The translations under genes and the position numbers were made by a program. A DNA stretch of 64,000 bases, taken from the NCBI GenBank assembly GCA_021779375.1, contig JAJYAT010000002.1, positions 1 through 64,000 of the forward strand, written 5' to 3'. Position 1 is the stretch's first letter. Each line of letters opens with the position of its first letter. Below, piece after piece: positions 9,922 through 20,234 of the stretch. The stretch comes from a bacterium. GTDB lineage: Bacteria > Patescibacteriota > Gracilibacteria > JAHISY01. The notes beneath the pieces are model-generated. The model ran no database searches. It was not told where the DNA came from and saw only the letters and a program-made list of their open reading frames with translations.

Positions 9922-10611
9922 TTAGTTTTCAAAGACTTTCCACCAATCCCGCAACTCTGCGACAGTCAATTGACCTGCCGCCGTCGCGTGTTTTTTGTCG
10001 AGCGGCGCGAACATCCCGAGCCCGCCGATGAGCGGCGTAATCACGCGCGTCGGCTCACCCGGCTCACCCATCGCGATGGTGAGAAATTGTTTTTTGCGCT
10101 TCGCCAGCTCCCAAGAAATCTGAAAAATCGGCGAGCAGTCGTCGAAAGTTTTGGCAGCGCCGACTAGCTTAATCACGTCAGCCTTCATTTTAGCGGCTTT
10201 TTCAGCTAATTTGCGCAGCTGTTCGATCTTCGGCATTTTGGCGAAATCGTGAAACGATAGAATTAATTTCGTCTTACCGGAATTTTTCTGGAAATCACGC
10301 ACGAGCGCGATTGGCGTATCTAGCGCGAGATCGACGAAAGTCGCACCCGCTGCGGCCGCAGTCTTGAGCAGCTCGACGCGTTTCTTGTCGCCGAGCCGCG
10401 ACAGTCCGCCCTCTTTTTTTGTTTTCAAATTGACGATGGTCGGCTTCTGCACTGCCGCCAGAACTTTCTGAATTTTGGATTCATCGAGCGCTTTGATTTT
10501 GTCGAGCCAAATCTCGATCAAGTCCGCCGCGTCCTCAGCATCGAGAATCTGTCGCTCGAAGTCAGCGACTGACACTGGCCGCAGTGGCACGATAATTTTC
10601 GGATTCAGCAT
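9922..10611 (-). CDS. aroD: Type I 3-dehydroquinate dehydratase
   Basis: VDLALDTPIALVRDF..KLILSFHDF; GEPGEPTRVITPLIGG. Confidence 0.85.
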   Translation of the reverse strand: MLNPKIIVPLRPVSVADFERQILDAEDAADLIEIWLDKIKALDESKIQKVLAAVQKPTIVNLKTKKEGGLSRLGDKKRVELLKTAAAAGATFVDLALDTPIALVRDFQKNSGKTKLILSFHDFAKMPKIEQLRKLAEKAAKMKADVIKLVGAAKTFDDCSPIFQISWELAKRKKQFLTIAMGEPGEPTRVITPLIGGLGMFAPLDKKHATAAGQLTVAELRDWWKVFEN

Positions 10612-11810
10612 TTTCGCAAGAGGGTGAATTTTGGTAATTCCGCGGAAATCTCGAGCCAAACTTTCGAGCGCTGACCACCATGCGCCTCGGAAATTTCGGT
10701 CAGTTTTTCATCGAAAATTTTTGCAATTTGGAATTTTTGAATCGCGCCACCCGGTGGCATTGCCTCAATTTTAGCACCTTTTTTGAAGTGATTTTTAGGC
10801 GTCAAGAGAATTCTGCCGTGCAAACTTTTTTCCACCAAGCCGAGAAAATTTTGGGGATTTTCCGCCGCAGAGCGCTCGAAATTTTGCAGATTGTGCAGCG
10901 TGCCGTCGAAAAAACCGAGCGTGAAATCGCGATTGCCCGTCGTCCGAATTTCGTACCACAAGTTCGAGTCAAACTTCCGACCAGCGGCGAAATCATCGAG
11001 TGCCTGACGATAAGCGCGCGTAATCGTCGCGAGATAACCGAGCGATTTATTGCGACCTTCGATTTTAAATGAGCAAATGCCAATCTTCGCGAGCTGCGGA
11101 ATTTTTTCGATTAAAGCGAGATCGCGCGAATTCAAAATATAACTCCCCTGCGCGTCCTCCTCGATCGGAAAAAATTCGCCCGGGCGTTTTTCCTCAACGA
11201 GCGAATACTGCCAGCGGCACGGCTGCGCGCACTGCCCGCGATTCGCATCGCGTCCGGCGAGAAAGTTGGAAAGTAGGCAGCGACCCGAATAAGACATACA
11301 AATCGCACCATGCACGAAAACTTCGAATTCCATCTTGGGATTCGCCGCCACGATTTTTTTCGTCTCAGCGAAAGACAGCTCGCGCGCCAGAATCACGCGC
11401 GTGACGCCCAGCTTTTGCCACATTTGGACAGTGCGTGAATTAACTGAATTCGCTTGAACGGAAAGGTGTTTCGCGACTTTGGGAAAAAATTTTTGCAAGG
11501 TCGCGAGCACGCCGAGATCGGAAAAAATGAAAGCATCCGGCGGCGTCGCTTGCAGTTTGGCGAGAAAATTTTCGAGCTTGCGGAATTCAGAGTCACGCGG
11601 AAAAGTGTTGGTCGTGAGGTAAATTTTCTTCTTCGCCGTGCGGCAAATTTTGATGGCCTGCCGAATTTCAGAAACGCCGAATTTATTTTCGCCGACGCGC
11701 AGCGAAAAATCCGGCGTGCCGAGATAGACCGCGTCCGCGCCGAAAGCAAGTGCTGTACGCAATTTTTCGAGATCGCCCGCAGGCGCGAGTAATTCAGTGG
11801 AATTGTTCAA
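10605..11810 (-). CDS. Peptidase U32 family protein
   Basis: ELLAPAGDLEKLRTALAFGADAVYLG; RGQCAQPCRWQY; FKIEGRNKS. Confidence 0.92.
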   Translation of the reverse strand: MNNSTELLAPAGDLEKLRTALAFGADAVYLGTPDFSLRVGENKFGVSEIRQAIKICRTAKKKIYLTTNTFPRDSEFRKLENFLAKLQATPPDAFIFSDLGVLATLQKFFPKVAKHLSVQANSVNSRTVQMWQKLGVTRVILARELSFAETKKIVAANPKMEFEVFVHGAICMSYSGRCLLSNFLAGRDANRGQCAQPCRWQYSLVEEKRPGEFFPIEEDAQGSYILNSRDLALIEKIPQLAKIGICSFKIEGRNKSLGYLATITRAYRQALDDFAAGRKFDSNLWYEIRTTGNRDFTLGFFDGTLHNLQNFERSAAENPQNFLGLVEKSLHGRILLTPKNHFKKGAKIEAMPPGGAIQKFQIAKIFDEKLTEISEAHGGQRSKVWLEISAELPKFTLLRKC

Positions 11811-11826
11811 AATGTTCTAATTGTTA

Positions 11827-12050
11827 TAAACGCGAATCGCGAAACTAATTCGAGGTTTGAGCTGGGAAAAATTTTCGAATTTTCAAGTCTCGTAATTTAC
11901 GAAATAATTTTCAAGCTCCAAGCCAAGCTGCAAGCCTTAGAGTTTCCAGCGTTTTGATTTTTAAGCCTTAAGCCTTGAATTTTATTTGAAAATTTGAAGC
12001 TTCGTAAATTTGAAAATTCTCTACATTTTCAGGGTTTCAATGTTCGAGCT
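11827..12050. repeat. Dispersed ~230-bp AT-rich repeat, copy A (degenerate right end)
   Basis: Extended similarity to 51949-52184. Confidence 0.8.
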
Positions 12051-12136
12051 ATAAATGTTCTAGCTGTCGAACCAGCGCAGCAATCAAACAATTCAAACGG
12101 GAAGTATTTTAAACTAAGTCGCGCTAAAATTTCGGA

Positions 12137-13081
12137 ATGCTAAATTGGGAAAAATTTCCGCGTCCAATCCTCGCGCTCGCGCCGATGGCGGGCTACACCG
12201 ACTCGGCTTTTCGGCAACTCATTCGCAGTTTTTCGAAAAATGTAATTCTCTGGAGCGAATTCGTCTCGGCAGATGCGCTGAAATTCGATTCACAGAGGTC
12301 AAAGCAAATGCTCTCTTTCGCGAAAAAAGAGCAGCCTTTCGTCGCGCAGATTTTTGGGAAACGACCGGAGAGCTTCATCGAAGCCGCGAAATTCGTCGAG
12401 TCAATCGGCGCAGTCGGCGTCGATTTGAATTTCGGCTGCCCCGCGAAGAAAGTCGTGAATTCCGACCACGGCTCAGCACTCTTGAAGAATCCGAAACTCG
12501 CGAGCGAGATTATTTCCGCAGTCGCGCGCTCAGTCAAAATTCCGACGAGCGTCAAAATGCGCCTCGGCATTTCAGACGATTCTGGGCTCGAAAGTTTCGC
12601 CAAAATGGTCGAGGCTTCCGGCGCGCAGCTACTCACGATTCACGGCCGGACGGCGAAACAAATGTACCGCGGCGAAGCTGATTTCGCGCCAATTTATCGG
12701 GTGAAAAAAATTCTGAAAATTCCGGTGCTGGGAAATGGTGACATCGATTCAGCGGACAAATTTTTCGCGCAGCTCGGCAATCTCGACGGACTGATGATTG
12801 GTCGCGCCGCCGTCACAAACCCTTGGATTTTTCGGGAAATTGAAAATCGACTCGCCGGTAAAACTTCGCGCACACCCAAAACTTTGGCAGCGAAAATTCC
12901 GACGATTTTGCGCCACGCCCGATTGATGATTCAAGAAAAAGGTGAGAAACGCGGCATGCTCGAGATGCGCAAATTTTCCGCGAATTATGTGCGCGGCGAA
13001 CCCGGCGCGAAAATTTTGCGAGCCAAATTGGTGCGCGTCGAGAAACTCAGCGAGCTCGAAAAAATTCTCACGAAAAGATAA
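12137..13081 (+). CDS. tRNA-dihydrouridine synthase
   Basis: LALAPMAGYTDSAFRQL; VDLNFGCPAKKVV; TIHGRTAKQMYRGEAD. Confidence 0.93.
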   Translation: MLNWEKFPRPILALAPMAGYTDSAFRQLIRSFSKNVILWSEFVSADALKFDSQRSKQMLSFAKKEQPFVAQIFGKRPESFIEAAKFVESIGAVGVDLNFGCPAKKVVNSDHGSALLKNPKLASEIISAVARSVKIPTSVKMRLGISDDSGLESFAKMVEASGAQLLTIHGRTAKQMYRGEADFAPIYRVKKILKIPVLGNGDIDSADKFFAQLGNLDGLMIGRAAVTNPWIFREIENRLAGKTSRTPKTLAAKIPTILRHARLMIQEKGEKRGMLEMRKFSANYVRGEPGAKILRAKLVRVEKLSELEKILTKR

Positions 13082-13099
13082 TTTCAATCAAACACAGAT

Positions 13100-13128
13100 T
13101 TGATTTTGGAGCCAAAATAATGTATAAT
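13100..13128 (+). promoter_or_regulatory. Consensus promoter TTGATT-N17-TATAAT driving a non-coding region
   Basis: Direct motif match, 17-nt spacer. Confidence 0.75.
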
Positions 13129-13134
13129 ATGAGC

Positions 13135-13450
13135 GAACCGTTACTAAGAAATGCCCTTTGAAATTACGGAATCTTGAGGCGCAAGTGGTGATGATCCAAA
13201 AACAATCGATTATCGCCGATTGTGCCTTAAGCTTCACATAGTAGTAATAAGTCTGGTTATAAACTTTCCCAAAGGTTTATGGTCACTATTAACTCGCTCT
13301 AAACGGGCTTGGTGTTTAGAGAGAAGTAATAGACAGATTATAAATTAAGGTAACTTAATTTATAGGAGATTAATACAGTAATGTTTTATTTTTTACTCTA
13401 AGCTCTCATCTGATACTGAAAATACTGTTTGAAACTTGAGGCTTTTTTAT
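13135..13450 (+). ncRNA. Candidate structured ncRNA with four successive hairpins
   Basis: Hairpins at 13173-13231, 13259-13280, 13297-13321, 13339-13364 (GUAA tetraloop) downstream of promoter; no ORF. Confidence 0.6.
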
Positions 13451-13564
13451 TGTGTAAAAATCGTTAATCAAGTCAAATAAAGTGAGTCACTCATGCTGAC
13501 TGCTACGACTTGAAATTCCTATTGAATAAAAAATCGGTTGCGGGGGTGACTGAAGTCAAAGAAT

Positions 13565-14308
13565 CTAACTCTTAATTTTTACTTCGCCACAGGATTGCTT
13601 AGCTCCATCATATAAACCTTTTATTGCTATTGCCAAACGATTTAATGCTTCCTGATTTAGTTCGTCTGGATTAATACCTAGTTGATTGAAGAAAATATTC
13701 AGAAGATAGGGCAATATCGATTTTTGCCTCCAAGCACTTTCTGACCAAAGTCTTTTATTTGCTCTTTCAATGCTTTCATCTATGCTAATCCCTAATTCTT
13801 TTGCGACTTTGATATTTTGATCGGTCAAGCTTTCTCGCATATTTTTGTTAAAAGTTAAATTAAATTTGCCGAGATCAATTAACCAATGAATGGTAGCTCC
13901 ATTAATAATGCTGTTATAGATTCTCATTCCTTCCCAAATATCTTCTCGTCCTTTTTCAATAAGATAATGTTTTGTAAAAGCACTTTGGGCAACAACATTT
14001 TTCCCACTAATGAATTTGTGCGTCCATGCAAGAGCAAATAACTCGAAACGCATTGCTATAAGCTCATGTGTTAATTTTGATAAATCAATATCTGCAAAAG
14101 CACTATCTGCCTCAGCAACAGACTTTTTTATTTGCTCGGCATATACACTCATGGCATCAATGCCAGCTTCTCCAATTTTTGGATTTAGAATTTGGGTTTC
14201 ATAAAAATTACGACAAAAATCTTCTGTACTGATTTCTTGTTTTCTCGAGAAAATTGACATAGTGGCTTGTTTAAAAAGTTTCTGACTTTCCGCTTGTTTC
14301 ACTTTCAA
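13565..14308 (-). CDS. Hypothetical protein (247 aa)
   Basis: Long ORF in island bounded by tRNA 3'-end duplication. Confidence 0.7.
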   Translation of the reverse strand: MKVKQAESQKLFKQATMSIFSRKQEISTEDFCRNFYETQILNPKIGEAGIDAMSVYAEQIKKSVAEADSAFADIDLSKLTHELIAMRFELFALAWTHKFISGKNVVAQSAFTKHYLIEKGREDIWEGMRIYNSIINGATIHWLIDLGKFNLTFNKNMRESLTDQNIKVAKELGISIDESIERANKRLWSESAWRQKSILPYLLNIFFNQLGINPDELNQEALNRLAIAIKGLYDGAKQSCGEVKIKS

Positions 14309-14341
14309 TAGCCTAAGTGTTTATTTCCCCACCAACTCCCT

Positions 14342-14527
14342 CTAGGCTTGGTCTATATTCTTTTGTTGTTCCTCCGACACTTTATGGTTTTGAGACTTCT
14401 TGGTTTTTTCCTCCAGCCATTGTTTCTCGTACTTGATTATTTCCTCCTCGTCCAACCCCATAACGTCTCTCAAATACCTCTGACCTTCGGTTAATGATTT
14501 CAGGATTTTTTGGCTTGAATTCTGCAT
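14342..14527 (-). CDS. Hypothetical small charged protein (61 aa)
   Basis: ORF beginning 18 nt after tRNA-fMet 3' end. Confidence 0.5.
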   Translation of the reverse strand: MQNSSQKILKSLTEGQRYLRDVMGLDEEEIIKYEKQWLEEKTKKSQNHKVSEEQQKNIDQA

Positions 14528-14545
14528 TTTTTATCGAGATTTTTT

Positions 14546-14619
<74 letters not shown>

Positions 14620-14638
14620 ACGAGGTCATGATTTTAGA

Positions 14639-15451
14639 CTATCCCTTCAGAAAATCAAAAATCTGGTTGGCAGAATCTGTGCGACCGAGCGGCATGATGT
14701 GCACGCCATCGAGACGGTCTTTTAATTTTGCCAAAAGTTCAATCGCCAGCTCTGCGCCACAATTTTCGTCGGCGGCTAATTGCGCCAAAACAGCTTGCGG
14801 AATCGTCACACCGTGCACTTTGGAATTGAAATATTCGGCAACTTTCAAACTTTTGAGCGGCATGATGCCGAGCAAAATCGGAATCTGAATCCCCGCCTTC
14901 TTCACGCCATCGAGAAATCTTTCAGCGGTTTCGAAATCGAAAACCGGCTGCGTCTGAACGAAGTGCGCACCCGCGGCTTCTTTCTCTTTCAAATATTCAA
15001 TCTGACCTTCCACATTTGGATTCGCGGCGACTGCTATTTTCAAAGCAGTCGGTGATTTGATTGGCTTGCCGAGAAATTCGCCGGAATTCAAATCGCGAAT
15101 CAACTCAGTCAAACCAGGCGCACGAATTTCAAAAACATTTTTCGCGCCAGCATCGCCTGAGAGCGCGAGAATTCCGTCAACTCCGAGATTCGCAGCGCCC
15201 AAAATTTTTTGTGCCAAACCGAGCTTGGTCGAATCGCGACAAGTCAGATGTGCAATCGTCGGAATCCCCGTCGCCTCACGAATGCGAAAAGCCAAAACAA
15301 TCGGATCAATCGTGAGTCGCCCGAGAATGCCGTCGGGAATATTGAGGGCATCGGCACGCAAATTTTTCGCCTCAGCGACAATCGCCGAAACATCGCTCCC
15401 GGCGAGCGAACTCACTTCGACAGTGACGGGAAAATTACTTAAATTAAGCAT
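14639..15451 (-). CDS. metF: 5,10-methylenetetrahydrofolate reductase family protein
   Basis: FPVTVEVSS; IAHLTCRD; GAHFVQTQPVFD; PILLGIMPL. Confidence 0.88.
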   Translation of the reverse strand: MLNLSNFPVTVEVSSLAGSDVSAIVAEAKNLRADALNIPDGILGRLTIDPIVLAFRIREATGIPTIAHLTCRDSTKLGLAQKILGAANLGVDGILALSGDAGAKNVFEIRAPGLTELIRDLNSGEFLGKPIKSPTALKIAVAANPNVEGQIEYLKEKEAAGAHFVQTQPVFDFETAERFLDGVKKAGIQIPILLGIMPLKSLKVAEYFNSKVHGVTIPQAVLAQLAADENCGAELAIELLAKLKDRLDGVHIMPLGRTDSANQIFDFLKG

Positions 15452-15543
15452 TTCCTGAATTTTAGCAGAAAATTTAGATGGTGTTTTGGAGAAAATCAGG
15501 GAGGTTTGTTTGAGGAGATAATACTTCTTCGTCCCTCCCCTAA

Positions 15544-15635
15544 CCCCTCCCAGAGGGAGGGGGATGGAGATAGGGTTCTCCCAGAGGGAGAGGAAATAAT
15601 AAAACCGTTAACCCGCCACTTAGGTAATGGGTTAA
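15544..15635. repeat. Cluster of palindromic repeats (CCCCTCCC-AGA-GGGAGGGG; TCTCCC-AGA-GGGAGA; GTTAACCC..GGGTTAA)
   Basis: Inverted arms seen directly; the last resembles the palindrome inside fumarase at 48919-48948. Confidence 0.75.
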
Positions 15636-15689
15636 TTTTTAGCAGAATATTTGTTCCATGTTCCATGCTGAATGCTCCATGCTCCATGT

Positions 15690-16775
15690 TCAAACACGAA
15701 CCCAATTCATCCCACCGAGATTTTTCGCGAGACCTTTCATTTCGAGTAACGAAAGAATCGCCGACGCCTCACTCGCGGTCATTCCCGACTCACGCGAAAT
15801 CTCATCGGCATGGCGCGCCGTTTTTTGGAGAATTTTCAAGAGCACAGTCTCTTCCGCCGAATCAGCGATGATCTCGCGCACTTTGATTTTCTCTGGTAAA
15901 TCACGCAGCTCCAAAGTGTCGAGCACATCCGCGGCCGAAGTGATCAGCTGCGCCTCCCCTCGCTGAATCAGCTGAATCGCACCAAGCGAATTCTCGGAAA
16001 AAATCGAGCCCGGCACGGCGAAAACTTCGCGCCCAAATTCATTCGCCAGCGAAGCGGTGATGAGACTCCCCGACTTTTCGCGACCTTCCGTGACGACAGT
16101 GCCGCGCGCCAGTCCGGCGATGATACGATTGCGCAGTGGAAAATTGTAAGCGTTTGGCGGCGTGCCGATGGGAAATTCAGAAATAATCGCGCCGCCTTTG
16201 CGCAAAATTTCTTCGCCGAGATTTTTGTTGCGCGGCGGATAAATCGCCTCAATCCCATTGCCAAGCACCGCGACCGTCCGACCACCGACCTCGAGCGCCG
16301 CGGCGTGCGCCGCTGCATCCGCGCCGAGCGCGAGTCCGGAAATGATTGAAATACCGGCGACTGCGAGATCACGCGCGATTTCGTGCGTCGCCTGCCGACC
16401 ATAATTCGTGAGAATGCGTGAGCCGACCACCGCGATCGCGAAGTCATCGGCGGAAATCGGGAATTCACCGCGCACAAGTAAAACTGGCGGCGGATCAAAA
16501 ATTTCGCGCAACAATTTCGGATACTTCTCCGAAGTGATCGGCAAAACCTGTGCGCCGACTTTTTGTAATTTGGTGAAAATTTCATCCGGATTGATTTTTT
16601 CTTTCTCACTGAAAATCTCGGAAACTGCCTTAAATTCCAGCCCGGCTCTTTGCCAGTCGTGCCGCGAACCTTTCCAGATTCTTTCCGCGTCGTTTTCGAA
16701 AAACTGCAAAAGCCGTCCGAAACGCAGCGGTGTGATTTTTTCAAGCGAATTCAGCGCGGCGAAATATTTCTCCAC
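15690..16775 (-). CDS. dprA: DNA processing protein DprA (GTG start)
   Basis: AVVGSRILTNYGRQATHEIARDLA; ISGLALGADAAAHAAAL; FPLRNRIIAGLARGTVV. Confidence 0.94.
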   Translation of the reverse strand: MEKYFAALNSLEKITPLRFGRLLQFFENDAERIWKGSRHDWQRAGLEFKAVSEIFSEKEKINPDEIFTKLQKVGAQVLPITSEKYPKLLREIFDPPPVLLVRGEFPISADDFAIAVVGSRILTNYGRQATHEIARDLAVAGISIISGLALGADAAAHAAALEVGGRTVAVLGNGIEAIYPPRNKNLGEEILRKGGAIISEFPIGTPPNAYNFPLRNRIIAGLARGTVVTEGREKSGSLITASLANEFGREVFAVPGSIFSENSLGAIQLIQRGEAQLITSAADVLDTLELRDLPEKIKVREIIADSAEETVLLKILQKTARHADEISRESGMTASEASAILSLLEMKGLAKNLGGMNWVRV

Positions 16776-16827
16776 CCCTTAATTCTAAACGAGAAAGAAT
16801 TTTTTGGAAGAAAAGTTTGAAATTTTT

Positions 16828-17262
16828 TTAAGTTTTTTCCTCAAGATCTTCTGGCAATCTGCAATATGGGATAGTCCATTTTCTACCATTGAAAGGTACC
16901 ACCAGTTTCCCTTTTGCATCTCGCCTGAAATTTGACTCAGGAACAACTCTTAAAAAATCCTGCCATTTTTCTATTTTCGAAATGGGAACCAAAACACCAG
17001 TAGGAAAAACAAAGTCAAAAAACCTTAATTTCCCATCTCTTTCTTCAGTCCAAGAAATACTGCTGACTCCACCTTTTTTAATTTTAGTGCTTTCCACAAT
17101 GGCTGATTCTGGTGAACTCTTGTCAGGATTAAAATTATTATCCAGGACTTTCAGAATCAACAACCTGCATCTTTCTAAATCCCAAAACTCAGCAAGATTG
17201 CCACCAGCTTCTTGCAAAGTGGTGGGTCGAAACAAGCCTTCAAAAAACTCTGGGGATTTCAT
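16828..17262 (-). CDS. Hypothetical protein
   Basis: 144-aa ORF. Confidence 0.5.
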   Translation of the reverse strand: MKSPEFFEGLFRPTTLQEAGGNLAEFWDLERCRLLILKVLDNNFNPDKSSPESAIVESTKIKKGGVSSISWTEERDGKLRFFDFVFPTGVLVPISKIEKWQDFLRVVPESNFRRDAKGKLVVPFNGRKWTIPYCRLPEDLEEKT

Positions 17263-17299
17263 AAAAATTGATAAAACAAGTTGCCGATTTTAACTCGTT

Positions 17300-18484
17300 T
17301 TACAAATTCTTGAAATTCGCTCGGATGAAGCGCGTCGCTTTCTCCGGCTCGTAAATTCCGTCCGTCTCGAAAGTGACGATTTTCTCATCGTACAAAGTCT
17401 TCGCGGCTTCGCGTCCGAGAATCGTAACATTGCCTTTGTAGAGTCCGAGCTTCACTTTGCCTGTCACTTTCTGGCGCAATTTATCGACCTGTTTCGCGAG
17501 TGCCTGACGGCGGCGCGAAAACCAAAATCCGTTGTAGACCAACTCGGCGTATTCGGCGGAAATGCGATCGCGCGCGTGCAGCTCGTCCTTGGGGATCGTC
17601 AGACTCTCGACAGCACGCAGCGCAGTGAAAAGAATCGTGCCGCCTGGTGTCTCGTACACTCCGCGACTCTTCATGCCGATGAAGCGATTTTCGACCAAGT
17701 CGACGCGACCGATACCGTTCTGTCCGCCGAGCTCGTTTAACTTTTGGAAAATTGCGAGCGCGTCCATTTTCTTCCCATTTAATTTAGTCGGAATACCTTT
17801 GGCAAATTCCAGCTCAAGCTGAGTCGTCTTGTCCGGCGCTTTTTCAGGCGAGACAGTCAGCTCAAACATTTCTGCTGGCGGCACGCGATTTGGATTTTCG
17901 AGAATCCCCGCTTCGTAGGAAATGTGCAGCATGTTTTCGTCCGAGCTCCACGGCTTGGATTTCGAAGCCTTGATTGGCAAATTATTTTTCTGCGCATAAG
18001 CAATCATTTCTTGACGCCCGCCGAGCACTTTGTAAAAAGCCTTTTCGCGCCACGGAATGTAGGTCTTGAGCTTGGGAGCGAGCGCGTGGTAAGTCAGCTC
18101 GAAACGCACTTGGTCGTTGCCTTTGCCAGTCGCCCCGTGCGAGAGAAATTGCGCGCCTTCTTTTTTGGCAACCTCAACCTGTGCTTTTGCAATCAAAGGT
18201 CGTGCGACAGAAGTGCCCAGTAAATAGTAGTTTTCGTATTTCGCTGCTGCCCACTGCAAAGGCAGGATAAAATCCATGAGGAATTCTTTTTGCAAATTCT
18301 GCGCGACAAATTTCGTGATGCCGGTCTTCTTGGCACGCTCGCGAATCACGGAAAGATCTTCGACTTTTTGACCAAGGTCAGCGAGAAAACCAATCACTTC
18401 GAAACCGTTTTGGATTAAAAAATGGGCAATGACGGTCGTATCCAACCCGCCCGAATAAGCGAGCACGATTTTTTTGGAAGGCAT
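17300..18484 (-). CDS. argG: Argininosuccinate synthase
   Basis: KKIVLAYSGGLDTTVIAHFL; GIGRVDLVENRFIGMKSRGVYETPGG. Confidence 0.96.
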   Translation of the reverse strand: MPSKKIVLAYSGGLDTTVIAHFLIQNGFEVIGFLADLGQKVEDLSVIRERAKKTGITKFVAQNLQKEFLMDFILPLQWAAAKYENYYLLGTSVARPLIAKAQVEVAKKEGAQFLSHGATGKGNDQVRFELTYHALAPKLKTYIPWREKAFYKVLGGRQEMIAYAQKNNLPIKASKSKPWSSDENMLHISYEAGILENPNRVPPAEMFELTVSPEKAPDKTTQLELEFAKGIPTKLNGKKMDALAIFQKLNELGGQNGIGRVDLVENRFIGMKSRGVYETPGGTILFTALRAVESLTIPKDELHARDRISAEYAELVYNGFWFSRRRQALAKQVDKLRQKVTGKVKLGLYKGNVTILGREAAKTLYDEKIVTFETDGIYEPEKATRFIRANFKNL

Positions 18485-18495
18485 TTTGAAAAAAA

Positions 18496-18690
18496 TTAAA
18501 GTTGAAATTGGAGCAAAAAATAAAGCGAAATTGCAATCAGGACAGCAGAGACAAGCATAAAAATCCAGGAAATTATTCTGACGCGCGGCGAAATGTAAGA
18601 ATAATTGAAAGCGTGATTAACGGCAAAACCCGCAAAAACCAAAAACGCTGCAAGCAACAAACCGTAGACTGTATAAATAAAAATTTGCAC
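18496..18690 (-). CDS. Small two-TM membrane protein
   Basis: 64-aa hydrophobic ORF upstream of argG. Confidence 0.6.
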   Translation of the reverse strand: MQIFIYTVYGLLLAAFLVFAGFAVNHAFNYSYISPRVRIISWIFMLVSAVLIAISLYFLLQFQL

Positions 18691-18815
18691 GGAATGATTT
18701 TAGCAAATCCCGCGAAGCTCGATTTTATTTAAACAAAATTCTGTTTTTCGGCAAGTCAGCCTGATTGAAAGAAAAGCCTAAAAATGCTAAAATCGCCGGA
18801 TTTAATAACACAAAA

Positions 18816-20129
18816 ATGCAAATCAAAAAACCTGAGCGCTTTCTCAAAATCGCGATTAGTGCGATTGGGCTGGCAATCCTTGTCGGCGGTGTTTTCGCGA
18901 ATGGAAAAAATTCCAGCCTAAGCCCGAAAATCGATGCGAATCTGGGATCCGCGAGCGCGACTAATTTCGATAGTTATTCAATCGCGACGAAAATCGGCGC
19001 GTGTGAACAAACCGCCGCCGCACAACCGAATGCCGATATTTTCGTCGAAGCAGAAAGCCTCGACAAAGTCTTGAGCGGTGCGACTGCGCTCGACCTGCAA
19101 TTTATCGATCCGATTGCAGCAGCGGTCAAAGCCGGGAGGCTCAGCGCGACAGCGATTATTCCTGAGAAAAAATACCAATTCGCCGTCACCGATGGACAGA
19201 CGACTTTTTGGAAATGCGTGCTAGAAAACCATCCGCTATTCACAGTCGTCCAGGATAGCGGCGACGCGACAAGTAATTTTTTGAGCCGAACGAATATTTT
19301 TACAGACGAAGTCAAAAAATTCTCATATGTAATTGGCGGGCAACAAGAAGTTGAGCAATTTTTGAATTTCGTTGGCGCACCACACGGCGAAACAATTTTG
19401 GAAACGACTGTCCTTAATTCTGTCGGCGAAGTTTTTTACAAGGTTTTTGAAATTGAAAAATCTGACGGTAATTACAACGAATTGCGCCAAGCATTGCGTG
19501 ATCGCGTCGGCGCAACGAATCTACGCCCGGCGGTTTTCGGACCTGATTCATATTATTGGATGTGGGGCGACAATGACAAAATGGCCGCCAGTGTCTTCGA
19601 AGCCGACGGCAGAATCTTTGGTGTGAGCTATCAAACTATTCATTTCAAAGCCATTCGACGCATGATTGAGAGTCTCCAAAACACTGTCAACTCAATGCAA
19701 CGCAAAGTTGATTTCGTAAAAAGCTTGAATCCAACTTTCGCCGATTTGACGGTCGCTGAATTCGCCAATCTGACCGAGCAAGATTTCGGACCGGAGGTTT
19801 GGCAGCAATTGCAAAACTTCGGCTCAGACACCATTAATCTCAGCGCGAATATTCTCGATGCTGTCCCCGCGGGGGCGACCGAGATAGTCATCAAGACAAA
19901 TGCCAATGCTGAACCTGTCACCGCGACCACCGAGCCAGTCGCTCCGGCGACCGCCGAAAATTCAGAGACAATTTCACCGGCCAAAACTCCAGTGGCAATC
20001 ACGGAGACTCCGAAAAGCGCGCCGACGGAGGAAATAGCAACTCCTGCTCCTGCCATTACAGATCTCAAACCGCTCCCGGTTCCAGCAGTGACTGAGGATT
20101 CGGACGAGCTGATTCCGGCAAGCCTGTGA
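18816..20129 (+). CDS. Hypothetical secreted/membrane-anchored protein with Pro/Thr-rich C-terminus
   Basis: N-terminal hydrophobic anchor, long ORF. Confidence 0.65.
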   Translation: MQIKKPERFLKIAISAIGLAILVGGVFANGKNSSLSPKIDANLGSASATNFDSYSIATKIGACEQTAAAQPNADIFVEAESLDKVLSGATALDLQFIDPIAAAVKAGRLSATAIIPEKKYQFAVTDGQTTFWKCVLENHPLFTVVQDSGDATSNFLSRTNIFTDEVKKFSYVIGGQQEVEQFLNFVGAPHGETILETTVLNSVGEVFYKVFEIEKSDGNYNELRQALRDRVGATNLRPAVFGPDSYYWMWGDNDKMAASVFEADGRIFGVSYQTIHFKAIRRMIESLQNTVNSMQRKVDFVKSLNPTFADLTVAEFANLTEQDFGPEVWQQLQNFGSDTINLSANILDAVPAGATEIVIKTNANAEPVTATTEPVAPATAENSETISPAKTPVAITETPKSAPTEEIATPAPAITDLKPLPVPAVTEDSDELIPASL

Positions 20130-20234
20130 ATCGCTGGCTCAAAATAAGTTGCTCAGGAGAAAAACAATCAGTCTTACACGAGACAGTTTTGATTTGATTT
20201 GACTGAGCGCACCAACCGCCGAAATCATCGAGCT

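Noticed and set aside
13085-13560. tmRNA, RNase P RNA or SRP RNA in the dus-island gap
   Set aside because: No tRNA-like ends with tag ORF, no P4-type GAAAGUCC signature, no SRP GGAAG/apical loop motif recognised.
15650-15705. Small ORF MEHGAFSMEHGTN... (15496-15705 -)
   Set aside because: Translation of GTTCCATGCTCCATG-type simple repeats and palindromes; no evidence of a protein.
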